Below, one piece after another: positions 1-8,655 of a stretch of DNA of 64,000 bases. The translations under genes and the position numbers were made by a program. This stretch comes from an uncultured Collinsella sp. (GTDB lineage: Bacteria > Actinomycetota > Coriobacteriia > Coriobacteriales > Coriobacteriaceae): positions 18,624-82,623 of the forward strand of contig UQAU01000005.1 in the NCBI GenBank assembly GCA_900539035.1, in the 5' to 3' direction. Every line of letters begins with the position of its first letter. The stretch's first letter is position 1. A model generated the notes under the pieces. It searched no databases. It was given only the letters and a program-made list of their open reading frames with translations, and had not been told where the DNA came from.

Positions 1-258
1 GGTGTCTTTGGTGACGACGCTCTCCCCCGTCACGGTCTGAATGATCCAGTCGATGGACCAGGCACCGCTTGTGGAAGGATGGACGAAACCCAGCGAGACG
101 ACGATCAGAATGGTGCATGCAGCAGTCAGAACGCCGAGGAGCGCCTTGCGACGAGAGGTGGACGCCGCCGAAGCGGCGCCCTTTTGCTTTGGATCATCGA
201 GCTGGATAAACGAGGAGTCGGGCTGTTGCCCGCTGGTCTCCTTGGGCTTATCGGGCAT
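1..258 (-). CDS. membrane protein, C-terminus beyond the window
   Basis: This partial gene reads leftward off the window edge; 86 codons are visible. Its ATG overlaps the last 11 bases of the riboswitch-controlled surface-protein gene, so the two are translationally linked and probably share cobalamin control. The visible product has a polar cytoplasmic N-terminus of about 37 residues ending in a basic SRRK motif. One hydrophobic helix follows at about residues 38-58, then the start of an exported region. I do not recognise the family. By context it may take part in corrinoid capture or uptake, but that is inference from the operon only. Confidence 0.7.
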   Translation of the reverse strand, partial: MPDKPKETSGQQPDSSFIQLDDPKQKGAASAASTSRRKALLGVLTAACTILIVVSLGFVHPSTSGAWSIDWIIQTVTGESVVTKDT

Positions 259-3200
259 TACCGTCACCCTTGCCGCGCTTGGTCAGCACGAAGACGGCGA
301 TGAGCGCGAGGCCAATCACGCCGGCGGCGATGCCAACGATGGCGAGCGGATTGGTGCCAGTCTCCTGCTCGGAAGCACTAGAGGACTTCTTAGCAGTGGT
401 CGTGGAAACAGCACCCGTATCGGACTTGGAATCGGACTTCTTGTCGGACTTGCCGTCCTTCTTGTCAGACTTGTTATCAGACTTCTTGTCAGACTTCTTG
501 TCGGACTTGTTGTCCTTGGTCTCGGTCTTGGTCGACACCGTCGTCTTGGTCACCGGCTTCTGGCCCGGGGCAATAGCGCCGCCCTTCGAGCCGGAGCCAG
601 AGCCCGCGCCAGCGCCGGAACCAGTACCGGTACCAGAACCGCCGCCGCCATTCGAACCAGCGCCGCCATTACCGCCAGGGTTAACGGCATTCTTGGTCCA
701 CTTGGCATACAACGTCAGGTCGGCCGTCACCGGCGTACTGAAGTCGTACGCCCGCGTGCAAGCCTCATCGGTGAACCAACCGCCGAAAGTGTAGCCATCG
801 CGCGTCGGATCGGCCGGCTTGACCAGCTTGCCGTCGGCCGTAGCAACAAACTTAGTGTCGCAAGCAGACCCGCCGTTGGAATTAAAGGCAACCGTCCAAG
901 ACTCAACGGCCCCGAGCTTGAACAGCGTGCCCGAATCATTGATGTAGTACAGGCTGCCAGATGCATCGGCAATGACCGTAGAGTCACAGTACTGGTAATG
1001 GCCAGCCGCATCATAAATCTGCGTCGCCTCTGCATCACCGAGCGTATAGCGATACACGCCACCACCAGCAGAGTAGTTGACGTAATCCTTGCTATCCGCG
1101 CTGTTAACGGTGAAGTACACATAGGTCTTGCCGCCCTGAACACTCACCAGCGGAGTAGCAGCAATACCGTTGAGGCCAGCCGGCAGCGCCTTGCCGTCGG
1201 CAGCAGCGACCATCGTGGTCTTACCCGTCTTCAGGTTATAGAGAACCAGAGCAGAGCCCGTAGCCGTCTGTCCGCCGACAATCAGATTGTCACCAAACAC
1301 CGCAGGGGCGCTCAGATTATTCGTAAGGCCCAGATCAACCGTCTTCTGTGCACTCAGCACACCCTTCGCCGAAAGCGAAATCACATGGAGCTTTCCGTCG
1401 TGCGTCATCTGATAGAAGGTCGAACCATTGGACGGATCGGCAATGCAATCGGCATTTGCGACAGCGCCGAGCTCCATGGTCGAAACGACATCGCCCGTCG
1501 TCTTATCAATGCACTTAAGCGTGCCCGCGCTCGTAGGAACGATGGCATACTTATCCGTCAAAGCCGCACCAGTCCAGTAATAGCCCTCGGAAGCGTCAAT
1601 GTTCTGCCAAGAAACTTCGCCCGTGGCAATCTTAATGCGCATAAAGGAGCCGTTGCCGTAGGTCGCGTTGTAATTCTCGTCATACGAAATATCGACCGAG
1701 CCTACATAGACGTACTCGCCGTCCGAAACGACGGTGCAGGAGCTCTGCGTCAAGTCCGTCAAACCAGGCGACAGCCACTTGCAGATCAGCTTGTCTGCAG
1801 TAATCGCCTGGACCGCACCGCCGTTGAGCGGAACGATGATAAGGCCATTGGTATAGATCGGGCGAGAGGTATAGCTCACCTTAGAGGCAAGCGGCGCAGA
1901 GGCAACCTTTTTGCCCGTGGACGAATCGATCTTAATGAGCTCGTTCTCGGTCGCGATGTACACAAAGCCGTTAGCAATGACAGGCTCGCTGCAGTTGGCA
2001 TACTGCTGGCCAGACTCGGCCTTCCAATCGAAGGCCCACTTAAGACCGGCGGCCTGCGCAGGCGTCTTGGCATCCGTTACGGTCGAACCGTTGCCACTGT
2101 TGCCGTAGCCGGCCCACTCGGCATCCCAATTAGGAGTCGTCGCACTCGGGTCCACGACAATCTTGTCGGGATCGGGCATGGGCGATTTTTCGGTGGTGTA
2201 GGCAAATGTAACCTTGTCGCCGCTCTTGAGCGTGACCTGGTTGGCACAGAGGGATGAGGACTCTCCGTTGATATACAGATGCCAGTATTTACCGGTCGCA
2301 CCATCATAGCCGTAAGACTTGTCTTCGAACGGCGAAGTAATGGACCAGTATGCACCACTCTGGGAGGCCTTGTAATCAATGCCCTTCGCCTTCAGAACCG
2401 TCTCAATAAGGTCCTGAGCCGTAGAGCCTTCGGGCAGAGAAACGTTGCTTGCCGAGCCCCAGCGAGCATTGTTGCCGTTGACATCGGGACCGATAACATC
2501 GACAGACCCAAGAACCTGGCCAGGAAGGGCATCGGCGTCAGCACCATACATAAAGGTGACGGCATCGCCCTCATGGAGCTCGTAGGCACCGGCGCCAACG
2601 TCGGCGAACTTGCCATTTACGTAGAAGCGCCAATAGCTATTGGTCGCAGCATCCCAGCCATAGGACTTACCATCGAACGGCGAATAAATGCCGTTGAGGA
2701 ACCAGCCCCAAGACGATTCGCTAGCATCGAGCTTAAGGCCGGTCTGCTCAAGGAGATCCTTGGCAGTGGAGCCTGCCTTGAGACTCGTCTGGCCCGTCGA
2801 AGCCCAAACCTGCTGCTTGCCGTCCTTGTCCTTACCGAGAACCTGAACAGAAGCATGGACAGAATCGGAGGGCAGCTGGTCGCCCCAGCCACCGTAGAAC
2901 CACGTAACGGTATCGCCGGCATGGATGGTGACATTGTCCGCCGTATAGTCACTCGACTTGCCGTTGATGAACAGCTGCCAATAGGTCGAATAATCTTGGG
3001 GCGTACCCAGCTCAACACCGTTGTACTTAAGGCTCAGAATGAAGGAGCCCGCAGCAACGGCGTCAATGTCGTTCGCCTCGAGTGCGACCTTCGTAAGATC
3101 AAGCGCGCTCGAGCCGGACGTCACCACATACTGCGCGTTATCGACCCAAGCCTGAGTCTTGCCCTGGGCATCGCGACCAATGACGGTCACATTTGCGGCA

Positions 3201-4090
3201 ACCTGGTCCTTAACGACAGGGGACGCGCTACCAGCCGTATAGGCAAACTCAACCTTCTGCCCCTGGGTGAGCTTAACGCTGCTCGCGCCAACCGAGGAAG
3301 ACGCACCGTCGACGAACAGCTGCCAGAAGGCATAAGTCGTCGGATCGAAGGCAAGCGTACGGCCATCGCTCGGGGATGTGATGCTTTTGAGGTAGAAACC
3401 GTATGCCGTGTTCGGATCGTAGTCTGCCTTGAAGCCCGTCTTCTGCTGCAGCTTAACGAAGGCATCCGCAGCCGTCGCGCCCTCGTCGAGCTTGAGCTGC
3501 GTGGGTGCCACCCAGGTCTGAGCCTTGCCGTCGGCATCGGTGCCGATAATCGAGAACGAGACCTCGACTTGCTTCTTGGCGACATCGCCGGTTTCTGTCG
3601 GGTTCTCCGTCTGGACGGCAGTCGCGGCGGCAGATCCTGCTTGGCCAGCGGATGCCGTCGAAGACTGCTCGCTCGTAGCAGGGCTCTCCCCCGTCGCCGA
3701 GCCTTCGTCGCCAGTTGCTGCCTCTGTTGTGGCGGCACTAGCTGCAGGCGCGCCCTCGGAATCCGAGACCTCGGTGCCGCTCTGCTCGGCGGTACCGCCC
3801 GCAAGCGCTGCGTCCTCGCCCGGCGTCGCAGCCTGAGCCACAGCCTCGGCAATGCCCTCGGCGCCCTCGGCCCACAGTTGAGCCGGCGTGGTGCCAAAGG
3901 CCATCGCGAAGGCCAGGAATGCCACCAGGCCGCGCTTGGCTACACCGCGTGCAATCGCGCCACGACGATGCAACGAGGCGCGCTCACGCTCGTCCTCAAA
4001 CATATCCATTTGTCCCCCATTGTCTGTACTTGGAGCGTTGCCTTGAGGCTGCCCCACGTCATCGCGCATGTTGCGCTCGAGTTCCCCCAT
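248..4090 (-). CDS. cobalamin-riboswitch-controlled surface protein with four transcobalamin-C-like (DUF4430) domains
   Basis: A 1280-residue exported, membrane-anchored protein. A basic, hydrophobic signal segment lies near residues 43-75, followed by a Ser/Thr/Ala-rich stretch. Four DUF4430 (transcobalamin-like C-terminal) repeats then lie at about 175-287, 298-400, 411-516 and 527-632. Each carries the strand motif seen as FWQLFVDG, YWQLFING, YWRFYVNG and YWHLYING. A PQQ/WD-like beta-propeller follows (about 660-1080), then an InlB B-repeat (ending YAKWTKN), a Gly/Ser linker, a Lys/Ser/Asp-repeat stalk and a C-terminal helix (PLAIVGIAAGVIGLALIAV) with a basic tail. In animals this domain is the beta-domain of corrinoid carriers. 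With the upstream riboswitch it implies corrinoid or corrinoid-precursor capture at the cell surface (inference). The start is uncertain: codon 28 (ATG at 4009) also has a GGGGGA ribosome site. Confidence 0.85.
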   Translation of the reverse strand: MGELERNMRDDVGQPQGNAPSTDNGGQMDMFEDERERASLHRRGAIARGVAKRGLVAFLAFAMAFGTTPAQLWAEGAEGIAEAVAQAATPGEDAALAGGTAEQSGTEVSDSEGAPAASAATTEAATGDEGSATGESPATSEQSSTASAGQAGSAAATAVQTENPTETGDVAKKQVEVSFSIIGTDADGKAQTWVAPTQLKLDEGATAADAFVKLQQKTGFKADYDPNTAYGFYLKSITSPSDGRTLAFDPTTYAFWQLFVDGASSSVGASSVKLTQGQKVEFAYTAGSASPVVKDQVAANVTVIGRDAQGKTQAWVDNAQYVVTSGSSALDLTKVALEANDIDAVAAGSFILSLKYNGVELGTPQDYSTYWQLFINGKSSDYTADNVTIHAGDTVTWFYGGWGDQLPSDSVHASVQVLGKDKDGKQQVWASTGQTSLKAGSTAKDLLEQTGLKLDASESSWGWFLNGIYSPFDGKSYGWDAATNSYWRFYVNGKFADVGAGAYELHEGDAVTFMYGADADALPGQVLGSVDVIGPDVNGNNARWGSASNVSLPEGSTAQDLIETVLKAKGIDYKASQSGAYWSITSPFEDKSYGYDGATGKYWHLYINGESSSLCANQVTLKSGDKVTFAYTTEKSPMPDPDKIVVDPSATTPNWDAEWAGYGNSGNGSTVTDAKTPAQAAGLKWAFDWKAESGQQYANCSEPVIANGFVYIATENELIKIDSSTGKKVASAPLASKVSYTSRPIYTNGLIIVPLNGGAVQAITADKLICKWLSPGLTDLTQSSCTVVSDGEYVYVGSVDISYDENYNATYGNGSFMRIKIATGEVSWQNIDASEGYYWTGAALTDKYAIVPTSAGTLKCIDKTTGDVVSTMELGAVANADCIADPSNGSTFYQMTHDGKLHVISLSAKGVLSAQKTVDLGLTNNLSAPAVFGDNLIVGGQTATGSALVLYNLKTGKTTMVAAADGKALPAGLNGIAATPLVSVQGGKTYVYFTVNSADSKDYVNYSAGGGVYRYTLGDAEATQIYDAAGHYQYCDSTVIADASGSLYYINDSGTLFKLGAVESWTVAFNSNGGSACDTKFVATADGKLVKPADPTRDGYTFGGWFTDEACTRAYDFSTPVTADLTLYAKWTKNAVNPGGNGGAGSNGGGGSGTGTGSGAGAGSGSGSKGGAIAPGQKPVTKTTVSTKTETKDNKSDKKSDKKSDNKSDKKDGKSDKKSDSKSDTGAVSTTTAKKSSSASEQETGTNPLAIVGIAAGVIGLALIAVFVLTKRGKGDGNAR

Positions 4091-4144
4091 CGGGGTCCCC
4101 TTCCCTCCAGAGCCCTATGCACACCGGCGGCATACGCCGCGGCA

Positions 4145-4322
4145 ACGTGCAAGATGGGAGGCGATCCGACTTAACCTTAACGGCTCGGGCACGTCGTCCG
4201 ATCTGCGACGCGAGCATCCCGAGCCAAGAGGAATTACGGTTACTGGTACAGCCGGGGACTTGCACCCCGATTCTCCCAAACGCGCAGGAAAACCGCGCAT
4301 TCGTGCGTCTCCGCACCACCAT
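4145..4322 (-). promoter_or_regulatory. cobalamin (B12) riboswitch
   Basis: Read on the minus strand, the leader contains the hallmarks of the cobalamin-riboswitch core. These are GGGAGAATCGGGGTGCAAG, then GTCCCCGGCTGTACCAGTAA followed by CCGTAA, matching the conserved GGGAA...GGTGCAAnTCC...GCTGnnCC...AGTAACxGTAA region. An AGTCGGATCGCCTCCCATC block further down resembles the closing AGTCaGGAgACCTGCC element. It lies 55-230 nt upstream of the DUF4430 surface-protein start. Outer limits are approximate because no covariance model was run. Confidence 0.78.
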
Positions 4323-4347
4323 CTAGGCCATCGATTAATACCGTCAA
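4320..4347 (-). promoter_or_regulatory. candidate promoter of the riboswitch operon
   Basis: The minus strand has TTGACG, a 16-nt spacer and TAGATG, which would start transcription just before the riboswitch core. The -10 match is weak, so the call rests mostly on position and the good -35. Confidence 0.4.
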
Positions 4348-4360
4348 TATGCTATCACGC

Positions 4361-4388
4361 AAAAGGGCCTCGCACGCAGGCGAAGCCC
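4361..4388 (-). terminator. rho-independent terminator after the AarF-type kinase gene
   Basis: On the minus strand GGGCTTCGC pairs with GCGAGGCCC (one G-U pair) and is followed by TTTTGCG. It lies 50 nt past the kinase stop codon and before the riboswitch promoter. Confidence 0.6.
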
Positions 4389-4439
4389 AAGGTAAAAGCT
4401 ATTGTTTGCGATAGGAAAATGCGGTGACGGTCGCAGACT

Positions 4440-6203
4440 CTAGTGCTTGCCGCCGTGGCTGTTGCGCCAAATCTCGCGGCCCAGCATCAGCGCCAGCACC
4501 AGCGCGCTCACGTAGCCCATAAAGCCAATGACCGGGATACCAAACACAACCGGCTCGATGCGCGCGTAGTACACCACCGACGAACCGATAAACAGGCCGG
4601 CGATCACAATTGCCATCGACATGCGGTCGATAATTCCGCCCAGCTGCCGCAGCGCCTTATCGCTGCTCATGATCTGCGTGTTCACCTTAAGCTGGCCGCG
4701 CGTGAGCATGCGCGACGCCAAGCCCAGATACTCGGCCGCCTCGAGCGAGCCTTTTGCCGCGCGATAGCTGCTCGCGGCAAGATCGCGCCCCATTTCGCGC
4801 ACGCGCGCATAGGTGCTCTTCTCGTTTTTGATGTGCGTCTGGATAATCTGGATCATATTGACGTTGGGCATGTACTCGGTCAGCAGGCCCTCAAGCGTCA
4901 CCATGCCGCGCGCGAACATTGTCACCACGCTCGGCAGCTCAACGTCGTTCTTGCGCGCCAGGTTTAGCAGCGAGGTCAAAAACTCGCCGATATCAAGATC
5001 CTTAAGGTCAAGACCCGCAAAGTCGGCGACGATAAAGTCCAGATCGGACAAAAAGGCCGAATGGTCGAGCTCGGCCGAGTCGCCGCGCGTCACGGCAAAG
5101 CGCATAAGCGAATCCTTGAGCTTGGGCACGTCGCCCTCGGCCACGGCGAAAATCATGTCCTTGACGATACCGCGGTCGTGGCTCGACATGCGCCCGACCA
5201 TGCCCAGGTCAATAAAGTAAACGATGCCATCTTTGAGGATGATGTTTCCCGCATGCGGGTCGGCATGGAAAAAGCCGTCGTCGAGCACCTGCGTCGAATA
5301 GTCCTCGACAATCGCCGAGCCAATCTTTTCCAGGTCATAGCCCTCGGCCACCAGGCGCTCGGGATCGGCAATCGAGATGCCGTCAATGTAGTCCATGACC
5401 ACCACGTGTTCGGTGCAAAGATCCAGGTAGGACTTAGGACACGACACGCCATGGACGCTCTTATGGAACTCATAGAAATCGTTGAGGTTTTTGGCCTCGG
5501 CCAAAAAGTTGGTCTCCTCGCGAAACGAGGTCCACAGCTCTTCGACCACGCCGTGCAGGTCAACAAACTGATCGGTGTTGACAAACTTGGAAACGATGCG
5601 CACCACCGAGCGAATGATGTCGATGTCCTGCGCCATCACCTGCTGCGCACCGGGGCGCTGCACTTTAACGGCCACGTCCTCGCCGGTCACCAAGCGGGCG
5701 CGGTGCACCTGCGCGAGCGACGCGCTACCGAGCGGGTTGGGGTCGATGGCGTCGAACATCTGCCCCAAGCGCTGGCCGTACTCCTCTTCCAGACAGCGGA
5801 GCACTACCTCATACGGCACCGGCTCTACGTCGGAGCGCAGGCGACGCAGCTCGTCGCAAAACCGCTGCGGCAAGATCTCGGAGCGGTTGGCCAGGATCTG
5901 CCCCATCTTGACGAACATGGGGCCGAGCTCTTCGAGCAGACGACGCAGGCGCACCGGCGTGAGGTTATCCCACACGCGGTACTTTTTGACCAGGCGAACA
6001 ATCTGCCCGATGCGTTCGCGGCGGCCTGCCGGCGTGAGCTGGTATTCCTCGTCCGGCGCCATCGCGTCGGGCTCCTCGGGGACCATATCGACAGCGCGCG
6101 GCTTCTTGCGAGCGCCCGAGACGGCGGCCTCAACCTCATCGACAACCGCCGTCTCGTCACCCAAGGGATCTAGATTGTTGTAATCGGTGGTGGAATCTGC
6201 CAT
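4440..6203 (-). CDS. AarF/ABC1/UbiB family protein kinase-like ATPase
   Basis: 587 residues. The ABC1/UbiB fold is clear: the SLAQVHRA alanine-rich loop, the VAVKVQRPG lysine strand, the catalytic-loop motif HADPHAGNIIL and the metal-binding YFIDLGMVG. The C-terminus carries two hydrophobic helices (VIAGLFIGSSVVYYA and GFMGYVSALVLALM), as in membrane-bound UbiB proteins. Family members are atypical kinases or ATPases linked to isoprenoid-quinone or lipid metabolism. The substrate here is unknown, and an anaerobe of this type probably does not make ubiquinone. The gene lies 8 bp downstream of the phasin-like gene, so they form an operon. No strong ribosome site precedes the ATG, which suggests translational coupling. 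Confidence 0.9.
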   Translation of the reverse strand: MADSTTDYNNLDPLGDETAVVDEVEAAVSGARKKPRAVDMVPEEPDAMAPDEEYQLTPAGRRERIGQIVRLVKKYRVWDNLTPVRLRRLLEELGPMFVKMGQILANRSEILPQRFCDELRRLRSDVEPVPYEVVLRCLEEEYGQRLGQMFDAIDPNPLGSASLAQVHRARLVTGEDVAVKVQRPGAQQVMAQDIDIIRSVVRIVSKFVNTDQFVDLHGVVEELWTSFREETNFLAEAKNLNDFYEFHKSVHGVSCPKSYLDLCTEHVVVMDYIDGISIADPERLVAEGYDLEKIGSAIVEDYSTQVLDDGFFHADPHAGNIILKDGIVYFIDLGMVGRMSSHDRGIVKDMIFAVAEGDVPKLKDSLMRFAVTRGDSAELDHSAFLSDLDFIVADFAGLDLKDLDIGEFLTSLLNLARKNDVELPSVVTMFARGMVTLEGLLTEYMPNVNMIQIIQTHIKNEKSTYARVREMGRDLAASSYRAAKGSLEAAEYLGLASRMLTRGQLKVNTQIMSSDKALRQLGGIIDRMSMAIVIAGLFIGSSVVYYARIEPVVFGIPVIGFMGYVSALVLALMLGREIWRNSHGGKH

Positions 6204-6211
6204 CTGCGCTG

Positions 6212-6628
6212 CTACTCGGCCTCTTCGGCGTCCTCTGCGTCGTCGGGCTCAACGGACTCGACGGGCACCGAGGTCACGTTGTCCTCGACCGAATCGACGA
6301 TGTCGCGCACATGGGCCAAAAAGGCCGTGCGCTCAGGGGCGGTCATAACGCGGACGCGGGCCAGGATGAGCTCGTCGAGCACGCGCTGCGCCGCAGTCTC
6401 GCCCTGCATGCCCAGGCGCTCGGTCAGGTCGGAGATGGTGCCACCCGCCTGCTCGAACATGTCAGACACGCTGCGGGCGATATCGGGGGTGCCGGCATCC
6501 TTGCGGACCTGCTCGCCCTTGGTATTGAGGTCGTCAAGGACCTTCTTGCCGCCCTCGACGGCAACGGCGGCGGCGCCAAAGCCCACGTTGATGGCACCGT
6601 TAACAAGCTGATCGAGTTTCATAACCAT
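6212..6628 (-). CDS. phasin-like small helical protein
   Basis: 138 residues from the ATG at 6628, placed 6 nt after GGAG; an upstream TTG at 6640 in the same frame overlaps that site and is less likely. The protein is helical, with an Ala/Val/Gly-rich amphipathic N-terminus (INVGFGAAAVAVEGGKK) and a very acidic tail (EPDDAEDAEEAE). It resembles the phasin/COG3937-type proteins that accompany AarF-type kinases in many genomes. No catalytic motif is visible. Its position 8 bp upstream of the kinase gene suggests the two work together, perhaps at the membrane or on lipid bodies; that role is inference. Confidence 0.65.
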   Translation of the reverse strand: MVMKLDQLVNGAINVGFGAAAVAVEGGKKVLDDLNTKGEQVRKDAGTPDIARSVSDMFEQAGGTISDLTERLGMQGETAAQRVLDELILARVRVMTAPERTAFLAHVRDIVDSVEDNVTSVPVESVEPDDAEDAEEAE

Positions 6629-6720
6629 GGTTGGCTCCAATCATGAACAACTGCATTGGCCTTCTTGTACCCAAGATTGGGCGAACGACACAAAATCGTT
6701 TTACCGCCAAGGTAGGAATC

Positions 6721-6757
6721 GAGCGGGGCAAAGCCCTCGACGGCGTTTGCCCCGCTC
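6721..6757 (-). terminator. strong hairpin after the C69 dipeptidase gene
   Basis: GAGCGGGGCAAA pairs perfectly over 12 bp with TTTGCCCCGCTC, with a 13-nt loop. It begins 20 nt past the dipeptidase stop. There is no clear U-tract, so it may be a terminator or an mRNA 3'-end stabiliser. Confidence 0.5.
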
Positions 6758-6776
6758 GCTCGTTGCAAGGTCGGCT

Positions 6777-8300
6777 TTACCTCACATTGTCGTTCATCGC
6801 GAAGGAATTCTTCATGGCACAGCTCGTGGTGTAGAGGACCTTGCCCAACAGAGCATCGGTCTCCACCCGCACGCGCTCGGCAAACTCCTCGTTGGCGCGG
6901 GCAAGCTCGGCGGGCACCTCGGCCTCGGGCAGCGCGGCCACGACAGCGTCAACGTCGTGAATCTGCTTGTGGCCCATGCCGCCGACCTTTTCCTGATAAT
7001 CCTCGACCGCACGACCGCACTCATGGAAGCGAACATCGGCCAAGGCACCGATCAGGCGATTTGCCCAATAGAAATTCTCGGACGTCACGCGAGCCTGCGT
7101 GTCGGCATAGTACTCGGGCATGGTCTCGACATTGGCGTACAGCGGCACGAGCGCGTTAAACGAGTTAGAGCCAAACGCCATCCACTGCACGGCGCGATAC
7201 GCCGGCTGTACATAGGGACGCAGCTGCAACACGGCAAGCTGGCTGTTGCGGTTGATGCCGATGGGACGATAGGCACCGCGCGTGGCGGGCGTGCCCTTGC
7301 TGCCGTAGCAGTCGTACTCCGTGCCCTGGTAGTGGCTCGAAAGCACGTACTTGATGTCCTCGATGGTCACCTTGCGCTCGGGCACGCGGCTCCAAGGGAT
7401 GTCGTCGCTCTCGGGCGTGTAGTCGGCGTCGGGACCGTCCCATACATCGCTGGGGTTGAGGCAGCGCTGCATATACCAGGCGCGCGGCGTGTTGTAGACA
7501 TGGTCGCTGTCGCTGTGCGAGCCAAAGGCCTCGCGCGGGTTAAAGACCGTCGCCGGACCGTCGCCCCCGACGCCCAGCGTCAGGTCCAGATGCCACTCGG
7601 CCATCCAGGAGCGCAGGTCGGCAGAGCACATATGATCTGCCTGGGTGCCCTCGGCATCGTCCAGGTCAAAGCTGTCGATACCCAGCTGGTTGGGCATGGT
7701 CACATAGGCGTCATCGGGCACGCGCTTGGCGATCCAGTGGTGGCCGCCGATGGTCTCGAGCCACCAGATCTCGTCAACGTCACTAAAGGCGATGCCGTTG
7801 TTCTCGTAGGTACCGTAGCGCTCGAGCAGGTCGCCCAGGATACGCACGCCGTCGCGGGCAGACTTGGCGTACGGCAGCACCAGGGTCACCATGTCCTCCT
7901 CACCCAGACCGCCGGGCTGCGCCGGGACGTAGCCGTCCTCGCCCTCGTTGCCCTTGGCGGGCACGTAGTCGACAAGCGGATCGGCGCCGCGGACGCGCTC
8001 GTTGGTGGTGAGCGTCTCGGTTGCGGACATGCCAACATTGAGCTCGTTGAAGCCGGCCTCGGCCCAAATGCCATGACCCGGGACAACGTCGGGGACGCTT
8101 GTGTAACGCATGGGATTGTCGGGCAGTTCAACGGTCAGGTGGCTCAGGACACTCGTGTAGACACGCGGCTGCTCGTCGGGATGTACTACGCGCATGCGCT
8201 TGGGCTCAAACACCCCGTTGGACGAGTCCTCGTTGCGGGCGACCAGGGTCGACCCGTCATAGCTCGCGTTCTTACCAACCAAAATCGTTGTGCACGGCAT
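6777..8300 (-). CDS. C69 family dipeptidase (PepD-like Ntn hydrolase)
   Basis: 507 residues. The product begins MPCTTILVGK, so Cys3 becomes the N-terminal nucleophile after processing, as expected for peptidase family C69; the following DGSTLVARNEDS stretch is also typical. The chosen ATG (8300) lies 6 nt after AAGGAGG. An ATG two codons upstream overlaps that ribosome site and would leave the cysteine internal. No signal peptide is seen, so it is a cytoplasmic dipeptidase that cleaves broad-range dipeptides in peptide catabolism. It is a single gene with its own hairpin downstream. Confidence 0.92.
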   Translation of the reverse strand: MPCTTILVGKNASYDGSTLVARNEDSSNGVFEPKRMRVVHPDEQPRVYTSVLSHLTVELPDNPMRYTSVPDVVPGHGIWAEAGFNELNVGMSATETLTTNERVRGADPLVDYVPAKGNEGEDGYVPAQPGGLGEEDMVTLVLPYAKSARDGVRILGDLLERYGTYENNGIAFSDVDEIWWLETIGGHHWIAKRVPDDAYVTMPNQLGIDSFDLDDAEGTQADHMCSADLRSWMAEWHLDLTLGVGGDGPATVFNPREAFGSHSDSDHVYNTPRAWYMQRCLNPSDVWDGPDADYTPESDDIPWSRVPERKVTIEDIKYVLSSHYQGTEYDCYGSKGTPATRGAYRPIGINRNSQLAVLQLRPYVQPAYRAVQWMAFGSNSFNALVPLYANVETMPEYYADTQARVTSENFYWANRLIGALADVRFHECGRAVEDYQEKVGGMGHKQIHDVDAVVAALPEAEVPAELARANEEFAERVRVETDALLGKVLYTTSCAMKNSFAMNDNVR

Positions 8301-8387
8301 GCGCATCCTCCTTGAGCGAAGAAATCAAACGGCAACAGTGTATCGCTTCGGCGCAAAAAGGGCGAAACCGCCGCCCCGGCAGCCCCT

Positions 8388-8617
8388 GTGGGCAAAAAAT
8401 GCCAAATATGAGTACTGTCACAAATTTAGTAGCAGCAATTTAAGCGAATGCAGGTGTCGATAATCTACATTTGTTCAAAAGCTTGACAATGTAATTCCTC
8501 ATAAGTCCAATAAAATAGGCTCTCTATCGATAATAAATACCGATAGAGAGCCAAAATGACCTAAAACATATGTGACTATCTTGGCAACAGTACTCATATT
8601 TGGCGTTTTTTGCCCAC
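8388..8617. repeat. 230-bp element bounded by 31-bp inverted repeats with a central hairpin
   Basis: The left arm (8388-8418) and right arm (8587-8617) match as inverted repeats at 30 of 31 bases; the arm core is GCCAAATATGAGTACTGT. A perfect 12-bp hairpin (8518-8552) lies inside. The element fills the gap between folD and the dipeptidase and is visibly AT-rich against its neighbours. It resembles a MITE-like element; no coding capacity was found inside. Confidence 0.75.
8518..8552 (-). terminator. hairpin, probable folD terminator
   Basis: GGCTCTCTATCG and CGATAGAGAGCC form a perfect 12-bp stem with an 11-nt loop. On the minus strand it is followed by TATTTTATT. It lies about 100 nt past the folD stop. 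Confidence 0.6.
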
Positions 8618-8655
8618 GTGGTATATGTCTAACCCCCTCAAACAGCCCAAAACGC

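Noticed and set aside
421..560. Short tandem repeats (Lys/Ser/Asp coding) as a possible CRISPR or phase-variable tract
   Set aside because: The repeat is an in-frame 9-12-base codon pattern encoding the charged stalk, without spacers or homopolymer runs.
41..2257. Long plus-strand open frame opposite the DUF4430 surface-protein gene
   Set aside because: Arg/Leu-rich, repetitive translation with no ribosome site or domain. It mirrors the high-GC third-position bias of the real minus-strand gene.
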